The translations under genes and the position numbers were made by a program. Below the pieces are notes generated by a model. The model saw only the letters and a list, made by a program, of their open reading frames with translations, did not search any database and was not told the origin of the DNA. A stretch of 64,000 bases of DNA, taken from the NCBI GenBank assembly GCA_041060555.1, contig JBEUDS010000017.1; one strand, 5' to 3'. The stretch is from CAUJIW01 sp963205175 (lineage in GTDB: Bacteria; Pseudomonadota; Alphaproteobacteria; Sphingomonadales; Sphingomonadaceae). Of this stretch, positions 35,004 through 43,883 are shown one piece after another (positions within the stretch are counted from its first letter, which is position 1; each line of letters begins with the position of its first letter).

Positions 35004-35067
35004 GGTTCGGACAGAGCGAACGTGGCTTTCAAGACCACGCTGCAACTCGCCACGAGGAGCCACAGAG

Positions 35068-35292
35068 ATGACCCGACGCGCCACCGACAACTCGAAGGCA
35101 CTCGACGCCTTCATCGCCGCCAAGCTGGAGATCGACAGCATGCTGGAACGCCTCAAGGCGCTCAGCGACGACCACTTCGAAACCAATCCCGACGAGATCA
35201 ACTGGGGCCATGTCGGCTCCCTGAGCCACTACCGCGACAAGCTGCGCGAGATCACCGACATGGCGTTCCGCGAGGGCGAGCACGCCGGGTGA
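35068..35292 (+). CDS. Small conserved protein of unknown function
   Basis: A 74-aa, mostly helical acidic protein (ALDAFIAAKLEIDSMLERLKALSDDHF) preceded by CGAGGAGCC. It is transcribed against the surrounding prophage genes together with the DUF3489 gene 98 bp downstream. I recognise no domain. Good codon usage and a proper ribosome-binding site support a real gene. Confidence 0.6.
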   Translation: MTRRATDNSKALDAFIAAKLEIDSMLERLKALSDDHFETNPDEINWGHVGSLSHYRDKLREITDMAFREGEHAG

Positions 35293-35390
35293 AATCCTGC
35301 ACCTGCCTGAACTCCGGCCGCGTCGTGCCGCGCGGCTTGGGGTCGTAGAAGGGCCGCGACGGTTGCGGTTCAATCCAAGGAGACGACCCC

Positions 35391-35936
35391 ATGACCAAGC
35401 TCACCGACACGCAAGCCGTAATTCTCAGCGCCGCCGCTCAGCGCGACAACCACAATATCCTGCCGCTTCCCGGTTCCCTGCGCGGAGGCGCCGCCACCAA
35501 GGTGGTGGAGACGATGATCGCCAAAGGCTTCATCGAGGAAGTCGATGCCGACATCCGCAAGGGGGAGCTTGTCTGGCGCGAGACCGGGGACGGTCACGGC
35601 ACCACGCTGGTGGCGACCGACGCAGGCCTCGCTGCCATCGGCATCGAGCCCGAGGGCAGGAGCGCCGCGCCTGCGAGCGCGCCAGACATCCCCGCCGAGC
35701 AGCAGGCGGCGCCCACGACGCGGATACCGCGCGAAGGCACCAAGCAGGCCGCGCTGATCGCCATGCTTCGCGCGCCGGGTGGTGCCACCATCGCCGAGAT
35801 CGTCACGGCCACCGGCTGGCAGCCACACACGGTGCGCGGCGCGATGGCGGGCGCGCTTAAGAAAAAGCTTGGTCTCGAAGTGGTCTCGGAGAAGGTTGAT
35901 GGCCGCGGGCGGGTCTACTGTCTGCCGCGCGCCTGA
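35391..35936 (+). CDS. DUF3489 winged-helix-like protein
   Basis: A 181-aa protein. The N-terminal half has MTKLTDTQAVILSAAAQRD, and the C-terminal DUF3489 domain spans about residues 110-180 (TKQAALIAMLRAPGGATIAEI, then WQPHTVRGAMAGALKKKLG), which looks like a winged helix. Homologues usually sit beside DUF2924 and serine recombinase genes; here those lie 18 kb away at 53.8-55.6 kb. CCAAGGAGACG upstream is a strong ribosome-binding site. DNA binding or recombination control is inferred. Confidence 0.8.
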   Translation: MTKLTDTQAVILSAAAQRDNHNILPLPGSLRGGAATKVVETMIAKGFIEEVDADIRKGELVWRETGDGHGTTLVATDAGLAAIGIEPEGRSAAPASAPDIPAEQQAAPTTRIPREGTKQAALIAMLRAPGGATIAEIVTATGWQPHTVRGAMAGALKKKLGLEVVSEKVDGRGRVYCLPRA

Positions 35937-35961
35937 GAAAACGCTTCCGAGAACTGATTAT

Positions 35962-35985
35962 GCCGCCGTCCCGCAGGACGGCGGC
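35962..35985. terminator. 10-bp GC hairpin between converging genes
   Basis: GCCGCCGTCC and GGACGGCGGC form a perfect stem with loop CGCA, between the end of the DUF3489 gene (plus) and the end of the gene at 35995 (minus). No T-tract follows on either strand, so if it terminates it does so weakly or with Rho. Confidence 0.45.
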
Positions 35986-35994
35986 GCTCGCCGG

Positions 35995-36834
35995 TCACAA
36001 CGAAACATTCCAGTAAGCAAGAACCTTCCGGACGTCCTCGCGAGGATAGTGCGGACCGGCGGATGCAAGGTCCCTTTGGATTGCGGCCTTCCTGCGGTCG
36101 GCGGCTTCTTTGATCCTTTGTGAAAACGGAGCTGTTCCAAGCGGCAGCGAGGACCTGCCGGGCATAGGCCAGCTTTGCGGGTAGGCATCCCACTTCGTCC
36201 ATTTCCCGACCTCGGTGGCGATTGGCGACACCTCTTCATGATCGCATGACCAACCATAGAGATGCAGTGCACACACCCGCAGCATCATCTTCACCTCGGT
36301 CATGACGTCGGTAAATGCCTTTAATGGCGTGGGGAGAAGTACCATGTTCGCCACACACGAGAAAAAGCGGCGATCTTGCACGACCGCGTTGCTGACCTGA
36401 TAGAACGCGTCATCTACGCCCCAGATATGGCAGCACGACCAGTTCGGCCGTTCGCCCGCCCGAAGCCCAAGCGCTAATGTCAGCGCCTTGTTGGCATGCA
36501 CGTTTCCCTCAGACTTATGTACAATCACGCCGGTCTGGCGATTGCGGTTCATCTGCGGCTCAGACCAGTTCGCCTTGTAGAACAGGCCGCGCCGCGCATG
36601 TTCCGGATACCAGACCGGGAGATACTCGAAGGTCTTTGGGTCGACCCATCTTGCTGTGCGTTCGATGAGGCCCATCACGTCAGCGAGACTGAGTTCGCGC
36701 CTCAAAGCCTCAAGACCGTCTGGGAGGAGGTCGTCGGCGGTCTCTTCGGCGTCCAATGGTTCAAGCACTTTGCACTCAATCGGTTTGCAGCATAACAGTA
36801 GAACAACCTGATGGCTCACTGCCAAGTTAGGCAA
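35995..36834 (-). CDS. Unrecognised protein with HNH-like motif
   Basis: A protein of up to 279 aa, read from TTG 36834; a GTG 63 bp downstream is an alternative start, so the N-terminus is uncertain. The centre has a pattern like an HNH/His-Me finger: NWSCCHIWGVDD, then VQDRRFFSCVANMVLLPTPLKAFTD, with the usual third His not obvious. GRAYGF-type phage motifs are absent. The gene is more AT-rich than its neighbours and lies in a non-structural gap, like a late-acquired moron. It may be a restriction-type nuclease. I do not recognise it as any characterised family. Confidence 0.6.
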   Translation of the reverse strand: MPNLAVSHQVVLLLCCKPIECKVLEPLDAEETADDLLPDGLEALRRELSLADVMGLIERTARWVDPKTFEYLPVWYPEHARRGLFYKANWSEPQMNRNRQTGVIVHKSEGNVHANKALTLALGLRAGERPNWSCCHIWGVDDAFYQVSNAVVQDRRFFSCVANMVLLPTPLKAFTDVMTEVKMMLRVCALHLYGWSCDHEEVSPIATEVGKWTKWDAYPQSWPMPGRSSLPLGTAPFSQRIKEAADRRKAAIQRDLASAGPHYPREDVRKVLAYWNVSL

Positions 36835-36893
36835 AGCATAAGAACTAAGTGAAGTGACGGCAACGGCTTAGCCCGCGGTGACAGAGCCCCAGC

Positions 36894-37130
36894 TTAACGG
36901 CGTAACGGCAATTTGGACGAATCTCGAACTGTCTCGAACAGCCGCCGCAGCGCGTAGGAACGTCCAATGCTGACCACCGTGAAAATGGCACCCATCATGA
37001 GATTCTGCGCCAGCGTCGTGTGCAGACCGAAGATCGGGAAGATCAGGATCTGGGTCACCACGGCCACGCCGTAGCCGACGGCGACATTGGCAAGGGACTC
37101 GAAGAGAGACATGGCGCGGCTCTGTTTCAT
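36894..37130 (-). CDS. DUF7220-like small membrane protein
   Basis: A 78-aa protein with two hydrophobic segments (ANVAVGYGVAVVTQILIFPIF and the next near residues 42-58, NLMMGAIFTVVSIG) and a conserved SYALRRLFE end. It matches small DUF7220-type phage proteins found beside methylase/terminase genes. The ATG overlaps the methylase stop (ATGA). Function unknown; inner-membrane location expected. Confidence 0.7.
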   Translation of the reverse strand: MKQSRAMSLFESLANVAVGYGVAVVTQILIFPIFGLHTTLAQNLMMGAIFTVVSIGRSYALRRLFETVRDSSKLPLRR

Positions 37131-38452
37131 GCTGCATCCGTTTCGGAAGGAACAGGGCTGAGCCGCTCGGCCTTCACTTTCGCGAAGGTCCGGCCGTCGC
37201 CGTCGAGGACCGCCTCGCGGCCCGTGTCCGCCTGCCAGCGCTCCACGGCGACATCGACATAGGCCGGGCTGATCTCCATCGCGAAGACACGGCGGCCGTT
37301 GGTCTCGCCCGCCATGATCTGTGAGCCGGATCCGGAAAACGGCTCGTAGCAGAGCCCGCCACGGGCCACGTGCTGGCGCATCGGGATCCCGAAGGCGTCG
37401 AGCGGTTTCGGCGTCGGATGGTCGGGGCGCTCGTCCTTGGCGAAGGACGGCATCTCCCAGGTCGAGGACAGCGTCTCCTCGGCCACCTTCGGCGGGCGGT
37501 TCGGACGGCGCCATCCCATGAAGCAGGGCTCGTGCTTCCAGAGGTAATGGGACCGGGTCAGGACGCCGCGGTCCTTCACCCAGATGATCTGCTGATGGAC
37601 GAAGGCGCCGGCCTTCTCCCAGCACGCTTCCAGCATCGCCTGGCGGCGAGAGGCATGCCAGCAGTACCAGGCGGCGTCCTCGGTGATCGCTTCGGCCACG
37701 GCCGCGGCGATGAAGCCGTCGTAAAGCTCCGCGCCCTGCGAGCTGTCGTCCCAGGTGACGCCGTAGGATTGGCTCCAGTCCTTGTTCCGCGTCGGGTGGT
37801 TGGAGCCGTCGTAGTCGACCAGATAGGGCGGGTCGGTGGCGAACAGGACCGCGCGCTCGCCGTTCATCAGACGGCGTACATCCTGATGGTTCGTGCTGTC
37901 GCCGCAGAGCAGCCGGTGATCGCCGAGGATCCATAGATCACCCTTGCGCGAGGCCGGATTGCGCGGCGGCTCGGGGATGGTCACGGGCGGAACCGAGCCG
38001 CCAGCCCCGCTGTCTTCACCGTCTGCGTCCGGGGCGAGCGCGAGGAGCTTGTCGAGTTCGCCGTCGGAGAATCCGACCAGCGACAGATCGAAGTCCTCGG
38101 CCAGCAGTCCCTGCAGCTCGGCGGACAGCAATGCCTCGTCCCAGCTTCCGAGTTCCGTCAGCTTATTGTCCGCGATGCGGTAGGCCCGGCGCTGCGCCTC
38201 GGTCAGATGACCGAGCACGATCACCGGTGCCTCAGTCAGCCCGAGCTGCGTGGCAGCCAGAACGCGGCCGTGGCCCGCGATCAGCTCCCCGTCCTCGGCC
38301 ACGAGGCAGGGCACGGTCCAGCCGAACTCGGCCATGCTGGCGGCGATCTTGGCGACCTGGTCCGCGCCGTGCACCTTCGCATTGTTGGCGTAGGGCTGGA
38401 GGCGCGAAAGCGGCCAGGTCTCGATCCGCTCGGGGGCGAAGCTCAGCGTCAT
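37127..38452 (-). CDS. ParB-like/DNA methyltransferase fusion
   Basis: A 441-aa protein. Residues 10-100 are a ParB/Srx-type nuclease-like domain (LQPYANNAKVHGADQVAKIAAS, then GELIAGHGRVLA). Residues about 165-420 are a beta-type amino-methyltransferase with DPPY at 207-210 and FSGSGS near 370. Such phage methylases protect phage DNA from host restriction or control transcription. ATG 38452 gives the family's usual start; a GTG at 38485 is possible. It has no companion nuclease here, so it is an orphan methylase. Confidence 0.87.
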   Translation of the reverse strand: MTLSFAPERIETWPLSRLQPYANNAKVHGADQVAKIAASMAEFGWTVPCLVAEDGELIAGHGRVLAATQLGLTEAPVIVLGHLTEAQRRAYRIADNKLTELGSWDEALLSAELQGLLAEDFDLSLVGFSDGELDKLLALAPDADGEDSGAGGSVPPVTIPEPPRNPASRKGDLWILGDHRLLCGDSTNHQDVRRLMNGERAVLFATDPPYLVDYDGSNHPTRNKDWSQSYGVTWDDSSQGAELYDGFIAAAVAEAITEDAAWYCWHASRRQAMLEACWEKAGAFVHQQIIWVKDRGVLTRSHYLWKHEPCFMGWRRPNRPPKVAEETLSSTWEMPSFAKDERPDHPTPKPLDAFGIPMRQHVARGGLCYEPFSGSGSQIMAGETNGRRVFAMEISPAYVDVAVERWQADTGREAVLDGDGRTFAKVKAERLSPVPSETDAA

Positions 38453-38824
38453 GGGTCGGATGGGTCCGTCGATCGAAGTGGACACCTGTGGTCCTGGCCT
38501 CCGGTTGCCGCGCTGGACTCCGTGCGGGGTCCAGCGGGCGCGACGGGCGTCCGGCCATCAGGCGCGTGTTCGTTGGTGGTTTCTCGGGATATGCATGGAT
38601 CCGGATGCCGGGTGGCTTCCCAAAAATCCGGCCCTGTCGCTGGCGATCCATCGCGCCTCGCCCGCCAGCATACGATTTCCGCCAGGAAGGACCCGCGAAC
38701 TCGTCTGGAAGCGGGACCAAGGCCGCGACGCGCGCGCCTCTCCCGAGGATAGTCAAAAACCTAGCCCGATCCGCCGTTTATGTCCGTTCGAAAACTGTCC
38801 GCCGGACACCTTCCTCGCCACCGC
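38453..38824. other. Intergenic, no gene recognised
   Basis: The gap is 372 bp between the ParB-methylase and the DUF6362 gene. Frames are open on both strands, but none has a good start or family likeness. It could hold the promoter of the methylase/late control region; I could not identify -35/-10 elements with confidence. Confidence 0.35.
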
Positions 38825-39259
38825 TCACCGCTGCGACGCGCCAGCCAGCTCGATCACTTTCCGCTTCGACAGGGTGCGGTTGAGCCGCCGACCGTTAAGC
38901 CGGAATGCGATCACGCAGAGCGCATAGAGCCAGTGCTCGTGCGCCGCCGACCGCTGCAATCCGACGGTCCAGCAGATGGTTTTCCATCGCTCGCCGTAGG
39001 CGCGCAGCCAGACGATCTTGCCGTCGATCGGATCGAGCCCCACCGTCCAGCTGAGCGTCTCCTCCATCCGGCTGATCGCGGCGGGTGACGGGATGACGCG
39101 CATCGGCTTCGGCTCCTGTCCGACCTTGTCCGCGAAGCTATGGATGACCTCCGGCCAGACGCTGAAATATCCCTGCCGCCGGGGTTCGGGCAGGCGCTTG
39201 AGCACGAAGGCCGCTTCCGCGAGACGTTCCTCGACGAGGCTCGGTGTCCACTGGGTCAT
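38825..39259 (-). CDS. DUF6362-like phage protein
   Basis: A 144-aa protein. TPSLVEERLAEAAFVLKRLPE at the N-terminus, a central VWLRAYGERWKTICW and RTLSKRKVIELAG at the end match DUF6362-type phage proteins. The helical, basic C-terminal half resembles sigma-region-4/late transcription regulator domains, so a role in late-gene activation (Q/RinA-like) is possible but inferred. The stop of the 65-aa gene overlaps its ATG. Confidence 0.65.
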   Translation of the reverse strand: MTQWTPSLVEERLAEAAFVLKRLPEPRRQGYFSVWPEVIHSFADKVGQEPKPMRVIPSPAAISRMEETLSWTVGLDPIDGKIVWLRAYGERWKTICWTVGLQRSAAHEHWLYALCVIAFRLNGRRLNRTLSKRKVIELAGASQR

Positions 39260-39453
39260 CGACGCGCCTCCTTCGCCTGATCGCGGTCGCCATAGAGCTT
39301 CTCGCCGAGTTGCCGGACGAGCTCACGCTCGGGCCAGGTCAGCCGGTCGTCATCGAGAGAGACCGCCAGGACACGCTGCTCGCGCCAGCCATCGCGCTTG
39401 ACTTCATCGGGGGTGCGGCGCTGGCCGCCATATCCGCGTGGCGTCCACCTCAC
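39256..39453 (-). CDS. Small phage protein of unknown function
   Basis: A 65-aa protein starting at GTG 39453, which overlaps the RuvC-like stop (GTGA), and ending in overlap with the DUF6362 start. The charged, helical sequence (TWPERELVRQLGEKLYGDRDQ) follows a basic N-terminus. Coupling on both sides is the main support. No function recognised. Confidence 0.6.
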   Translation of the reverse strand: MRWTPRGYGGQRRTPDEVKRDGWREQRVLAVSLDDDRLTWPERELVRQLGEKLYGDRDQAKEARR

Positions 39454-39983
39454 AGCACACCTCCCCGGGTCTCCATCGCCCAGAGCAGGATCGCGATCGC
39501 GTCGGCCTCGTTGTCGTCGGCGGGTTGGAACCCGCGCTGGCGCATCGCGGCGAGCACGGCATCCTTGCCGGCGTTGCCCTTGCCCGTGGCGAAGCGTTTG
39601 ATGGTGCCGACAGGAACGCCCTGATAGGCGACGCCCTCACGCTCGCACCAAGCGGTCAACGTCGCCAGGAAACCGCCGTAGAGGTGGGCGGCGTCAGTGC
39701 CGATATGGCGCCGGACCTCCTCGAAATAGATCGCGGCCAACCCACCGCTGTCGTCGGCCAGTTGTTCGAGCCAGCGCTGGAAACGCAGGTACCGCATGCC
39801 GCCGCCATCGAAGCGTCCGGAGCGGAAGGTGGCGGTTCCGCTGTGCACGATCCCGCCCGCCAGGCTCGCCCAGCCCGTGGTGGTGCCGAGATCCAGGGCG
39901 AGAATGGCGCTGCCCGCGGATGTCGAGATGACCGGGGCCGGATGGGGCGCGCTCTTGGGGAGGGGTGACGGGCACTGGCTCAT
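39450..39983 (-). CDS. RuvC-like Holliday junction resolvase
   Basis: A 177-aa protein with the RNase H-fold motifs of phage RuvC enzymes: D31 in LALDLGTTTGWA, E88/E89 in YFEEV, and D157/D161 in the C-terminal DDNEADAIAILL. It would resolve branched DNA before packaging. The ATG at 39983 is preceded by the AGAAGGACC ribosome-binding site. It sits downstream of a repeat-rich non-coding segment. Confidence 0.85.
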   Translation of the reverse strand: MSQCPSPLPKSAPHPAPVISTSAGSAILALDLGTTTGWASLAGGIVHSGTATFRSGRFDGGGMRYLRFQRWLEQLADDSGGLAAIYFEEVRRHIGTDAAHLYGGFLATLTAWCEREGVAYQGVPVGTIKRFATGKGNAGKDAVLAAMRQRGFQPADDNEADAIAILLWAMETRGGVL

Positions 39984-40417
39984 GGTGGTGGGTCCTTCTC
40001 GTCTGATGTCGGTGAGGGGATGGACGACACGGCGACCGCGCGCGCGAAGCCCCTGGGGGTGGGAGTGGGAGAACCCGCTCGGCGCGGTTCTCCCCCACCC
40101 CCGAAGGGGGTGGCTTTCACCCCCACAACTTCCAGAGCGCATCAACACGTTGAATTTTTTGGAGAAATCGAAGTTGGGGCGGCCCATTGCGTGGGTCGCG
40201 TTCCCAACTTGAATCTGCGAAAGGCCGCGCAGCGGGGCGCGCTGGAGCCAAGGTAGTTGGGACGAGCTTTCCCAACTTGAATGTGCGCGGGACGGCCGGG
40301 CGGTGCGCGGCGGCGCGAAAAGCAACGAAAGTAGTTGGGAAGCTGGCCGCCCAGCTCGCCGCAACTTGCCACAACTTGATCCTGCGTAAGTCCGCGTAGT
40401 CGGGATGAGCTGCCGCA
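39984..40417. repeat. Non-coding segment with AGTTGGG/CCCAACT repeats
   Basis: 434 bp without a credible gene. AGTTGGG occurs at 40172, 40255 and 40333 and its complement CCCAACT at 40203 and 40271. TTCCCAACTTGAA is repeated exactly at 40201-40213 and 40269-40281. AGTTGGGA (40255-40262) and TCCCAACT (40270-40277) make a perfect 8-bp inverted repeat with a 7-nt spacer. A degenerate copy (CAACTTG...ACAACTTG) lies at 40362-40379. A CCACCCCC/GGGGGTGG hairpin is at 40095-40113. Position beside the primase suggests an origin or operator array. Confidence 0.6.
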
Positions 40418-42706
40418 TCACGAGGTCTCCTCCGTCTGATAGACCCAGACCAGAGGGTTCTCGACCGGCAGCGCCGCGCCGCTCTGCGGGCATTTGTAGG
40501 TGCTGGGAAGGACCTGGACCCGGACGGGCATGACCTCGCCGGTGTCGGGGTCTTCCGTCTCTTCTCCGGTCGGGAACGTCATGCCCTCGACGCAGAGATA
40601 GCCGAACTTCGAGCGCGAGGTTGGCAGACCGAACGGCGCGCCATCGCGAACGAACTTGATGAAACCCTTTGTGGCCAGCACGCTGATCCGTTCGCGGATT
40701 GTGTCCTTGCCGCCGAGCCCGGCCTGATTCTCGAAGCTCTCGGCGAACTGCAGCGCGGTGTAGAGCCGGCCGGCCTCGGCCTCATCGAAGAGCAGTTGAA
40801 GGATCACGTCGTGTTTGCGCGCGCGCTCGGCGTCGAGCTTCTCGCCGAACTCGCGACGCACGAGCCTTGTCTCCGAGCGATCCATCGCGATCCAGCGTCC
40901 GTCCGCCTTGTCGACGATCATCGGCTCGATGCCGGGGCCGTTGCGGAGCTCGAAATGCAGCATCCGCTCCGGTCGGTCCTCGTCGGGCCGGTGCATGATC
41001 ACGCCGGAGGTGTAGAAGCTGCGGAGGCTGCCCGCGCCCGAGAGCGCCATGAACGGGTCCTCGACGAGCTGCTTCTTCGTGATCTTGCGGGTGTGATGGC
41101 AGAGGATCAGGCCGGCATCCGGGGCTACGGCGTCCCGCAGGGCCTCGACCCGCTCCTGCAGGAAGAAGAGCATCGCGGTGTTGTCGTTCTCCCCGCCGCC
41201 GTCCGGACCCCCATCGAAGAGATTGCGGATCGGGTCGATGCAGAGGATGTCGGGCGCGCCATGGCCGTAGTGGGCGCGGACCGCGGCGATGGTCAGGCCC
41301 ACGCCGCCGGCGTCGAGCAACATGCGGACCTTCGGCGTGGCGACGAGATTATCGCGCGCTGCGGCCAGGAGCGTCGGCTCGATCCGGATGGCCTGGAGGC
41401 GCTCCCGCAGATAATGGTACTGGATCTCCGCCTGCAGATAGAAGATCCGCAAGGGCCGGCTCGGCGCAAAGCCGAGGAACGGCACACCCGCCGCCATGTG
41501 GACCAGCAGACTGATCAGGAAGTCGCTCTTGCCGACCTTGGGGGCGCCGCCGAGCACCAGCATCCCGCCGGGCGTCAGCAATCGCGGCGCGATGATGTCG
41601 TCGGGCATCGGGCTCTTGTCGTCGAGCAGCGCGCCGAGCGTGAAAACCGGCAGCGCGGACATCGGCGGAACGGCGATCCGTTCGAGGGCCGGTCCGTGGC
41701 GCTCTTCGTGCAGCCGCCAGAGGCGCTGGGCTTCCGAGGCGAGGCGTTCGAGCGGCCAGCTGGGACGGAGTTGGGCGGCGTTGTACTGGCAGATCGCCTC
41801 CCACGCGTCGTCGCGGCTCATGCGGCCCTCATGCGCCATGCGGACGTAGTGGCCGATGGCGGCGCTCGCCCCCTGGAAGCGGGTCCAATCGTCTGATCCG
41901 CCTTCGCGGACTGGCGTCGTCAGGACATCGGTGATCGACGGTTTGTCCGTAGAGGGGCCTGGCTCGGATCCGACCCCGGCAAGCGGCGGCATGTCGGCGA
42001 CTGCTTCCGCGAAGTCGCGCAGATGGACCTCGACCCGCGGGCTGTGGCGGCGGATGTTGACCAGGCGCTTGAACCCGCCCTTGTGATAGACCGAACCAGC
42101 CAGGCGGATCGGCTGGTGGGCCGAGCGGAAATGCGTATCGCCGCCGACCTTGACCGCAATGTCGCCGCGCAGCCGACAGAGAAGCGCGATGTCCTCGCCC
42201 TCGGCCGGTTCGCTCAAGCGCCACCAGACATGCAGCTTGTCGAGACCGTCCGGCGTCCGGCCGCCACTTTCGACGAGCAGTGTCGGGTCGCCGAGATGAC
42301 GGACGAGGTGGTCAAGCTTGGCCGCAATGTCTCCGGCGTCGAGGTCGACCAGGACCGTCTGCATCTGCTGGACATCGGCGGCCTTGGCCTTGCCGGTCTC
42401 GGCGACCGTTCCCGGCACCACATAGAAGGCCGCCCCTTCGCGTGCTGCCCAACCGGCGAAGGAAACCGCCTTCTCCAGCAAACTGTCGTCGATCTCGATC
42501 CAGGCGTTGTGGGGTCGGCCGTCGATGCCTTGGCCCTTGTCCACGAACCCGCGCAGGGGCACCCAGCCCTCGCAGTAACCGAAGACGACGTCGAGAAAGA
42601 CGGCGATCTGCTCTGGATCCGGCTCGATGTCGAACGGATCGGCCTGCGGCGCGGCGTCGTTGAAGTCGCGCCACGCATCGAGGGAGACGACATTGTTCCC
42701 GCTCAT
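40418..42706 (-). CDS. Phage primase-helicase (RepB-like primase plus RepA-type ATPase)
   Basis: A 762-aa replication protein. The N-terminal 220 residues resemble RepB-like/AEP primases (TVLVDLDAGDI, ESGGRTPDGLDKLHVWWRL, AHQPIRLAGSVYHKGG). A RecA-fold ATPase follows, with Walker A GGAPKVGKSD (K393) and a Walker B-like ILCIDPIRNLF. Such fusions start phage DNA synthesis and unwind the fork. ATG 42706 overlaps the nuclease stop (ATGA) and is preferred over the upstream start at 42751. Confidence 0.82.
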   Translation of the reverse strand: MSGNNVVSLDAWRDFNDAAPQADPFDIEPDPEQIAVFLDVVFGYCEGWVPLRGFVDKGQGIDGRPHNAWIEIDDSLLEKAVSFAGWAAREGAAFYVVPGTVAETGKAKAADVQQMQTVLVDLDAGDIAAKLDHLVRHLGDPTLLVESGGRTPDGLDKLHVWWRLSEPAEGEDIALLCRLRGDIAVKVGGDTHFRSAHQPIRLAGSVYHKGGFKRLVNIRRHSPRVEVHLRDFAEAVADMPPLAGVGSEPGPSTDKPSITDVLTTPVREGGSDDWTRFQGASAAIGHYVRMAHEGRMSRDDAWEAICQYNAAQLRPSWPLERLASEAQRLWRLHEERHGPALERIAVPPMSALPVFTLGALLDDKSPMPDDIIAPRLLTPGGMLVLGGAPKVGKSDFLISLLVHMAAGVPFLGFAPSRPLRIFYLQAEIQYHYLRERLQAIRIEPTLLAAARDNLVATPKVRMLLDAGGVGLTIAAVRAHYGHGAPDILCIDPIRNLFDGGPDGGGENDNTAMLFFLQERVEALRDAVAPDAGLILCHHTRKITKKQLVEDPFMALSGAGSLRSFYTSGVIMHRPDEDRPERMLHFELRNGPGIEPMIVDKADGRWIAMDRSETRLVRREFGEKLDAERARKHDVILQLLFDEAEAGRLYTALQFAESFENQAGLGGKDTIRERISVLATKGFIKFVRDGAPFGLPTSRSKFGYLCVEGMTFPTGEETEDPDTGEVMPVRVQVLPSTYKCPQSGAALPVENPLVWVYQTEETS

Positions 42707-43470
42707 GCCGGCAGCCCCCAGCAGCGTTCCGCCCACGGGCACATCCGGCACTCGTGGAAGTCACGGCTCGTAGCGATGCGCGGCAGCAGATCCCCTGCAT
42801 CCGTCGCCTGGAGGATCCGCACGGCGCGGTCGCTCATGCGTTGGGCGAGCCCCGCGTCGAACGGCACGAGTTCGTGGTGCAGTTCGGCGGTGTCCTTGTT
42901 GATGGCGGTGAAGAGCGCGGGATTGTCGGAGATGCCAGGGACCTGCGCCTCCATGTAGGCTTGGTAGATGGCGAGCTGGGCCGCGTAGACGGGCTTCGCC
43001 ACGACCACGCCCTTGGCCACGGTCTCGCGCCAGTTCCTGGCGTTCATCGTCTTGCATTCCCAGAGCGCGGGAACGCCGATGCCCAGCAGCTGGGGTGCGG
43101 CGGCGATGATCCCATCGACATGACCGCGGATGCGGCCACCAGCGACCGAGAAGCCGAATTGCTCGCCGTCCGGACGGTTGCCCTTGCGGGTATAGAGATC
43201 GAACCCGGCACCGCGCAGCCAGCGGATGGCAAGATCTTCGAGCGCGTGTCCGATCTCGAAGATCCGCAGAGTCTGGCCGGAGAACTCCTGGCCCTCATCC
43301 TTCGGCGCGCCCGCGAACTCGAATTGCAGAGCGCGCTCACAGCCGTGTCCAAGGCGGGAGCCGCCGAGGTAGGTCCTGGGCGCAACCGCCGCGCGTTCAG
43401 CGGCGATCGCCTCGTCGATGACCGCGTTGATGCGTTCGGCCCAAGTGGGGCGGTGGTTGTAGTCGAGCAT
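42703..43470 (-). CDS. Cas4/RecB-like PD-(D/E)XK nuclease
   Basis: A 255-aa nuclease with active-site D119 (RGHVDGII), E138 and K140 (LWECKTMN), and H75 in an upstream motif. C44 together with C241, C244 and C250 forms the four-cysteine pattern of Cas4/AddB iron-sulphur nucleases. It probably resects DNA ends for the phage recombination system alongside the Sak4-like ATPase. It sits between DUF6511 and the primase gene, overlapping both. Confidence 0.85.
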   Translation of the reverse strand: MLDYNHRPTWAERINAVIDEAIAAERAAVAPRTYLGGSRLGHGCERALQFEFAGAPKDEGQEFSGQTLRIFEIGHALEDLAIRWLRGAGFDLYTRKGNRPDGEQFGFSVAGGRIRGHVDGIIAAAPQLLGIGVPALWECKTMNARNWRETVAKGVVVAKPVYAAQLAIYQAYMEAQVPGISDNPALFTAINKDTAELHHELVPFDAGLAQRMSDRAVRILQATDAGDLLPRIATSRDFHECRMCPWAERCWGLPA

Positions 43471-43880
43471 CAGAGCGGCACCTCCGCGTCGGCGTCGGCT
43501 GCCATGGCGTGCATGGCGTCCTGGAAGCCGCCGACGGCGACCTCGATGAGCGTGAGCACCTGCGCCTCCGTGAGGTCGGAGAAGCGCGTCTGCCAGCCGA
43601 TCTCCTCCATGATCTCGGCGACCGGCTTCATGGCGGCGCGGATCGCCGCCTTCTCCTGTTCGGTGAGATCAACCATGGCCCAGCGCTCCCGCGCCAAGCG
43701 CGTCCAGAAGCCTTGGCAGGCCATCGAGCAGAACCAGACCGAGGGGCGCGGTTGCTTCGACCGCACCGGGTCGAACCAGCCAAAGCCACGGGTGGGTCGC
43801 CGGCAGACAGCACAGAGCGTTCCACGCGGATGCCAGAGCCGCCGCCGGTCCTCGGCCGTGGTGGGGGTAGGACAGGCCAT
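43470..43880 (-). CDS. DUF6511-like protein with zinc-finger motif
   Basis: A 136-aa protein. Residues 23-55 carry CAVC...CSMAC, a four-cysteine zinc-binding pattern. The C-terminal part (LTEQEKAAIRAAMKPVAEI, then RFSDLTEAQVLTLIEVAV) matches DUF6511-type phage proteins. It may contact the helicase or nuclease genes that flank it. Function unknown. Confidence 0.68.
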   Translation of the reverse strand: MACPTPTTAEDRRRLWHPRGTLCAVCRRPTRGFGWFDPVRSKQPRPSVWFCSMACQGFWTRLARERWAMVDLTEQEKAAIRAAMKPVAEIMEEIGWQTRFSDLTEAQVLTLIEVAVGGFQDAMHAMAADADAEVPL

Positions 43881-43883
43881 GGC

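Noticed and set aside
36894..37934. 346-aa frame overlapping the methylase and DUF7220 genes
   Set aside because: Only the last 78 residues from ATG 37130 resemble a family; the rest overlaps the ParB-methylase in a shadow frame.
40095..40113. CCACCCCC/GGGGGTGG hairpin as a terminator
   Set aside because: The stem is strong but neither side is followed by a T-tract, so it is noted only as part of the repeat segment.
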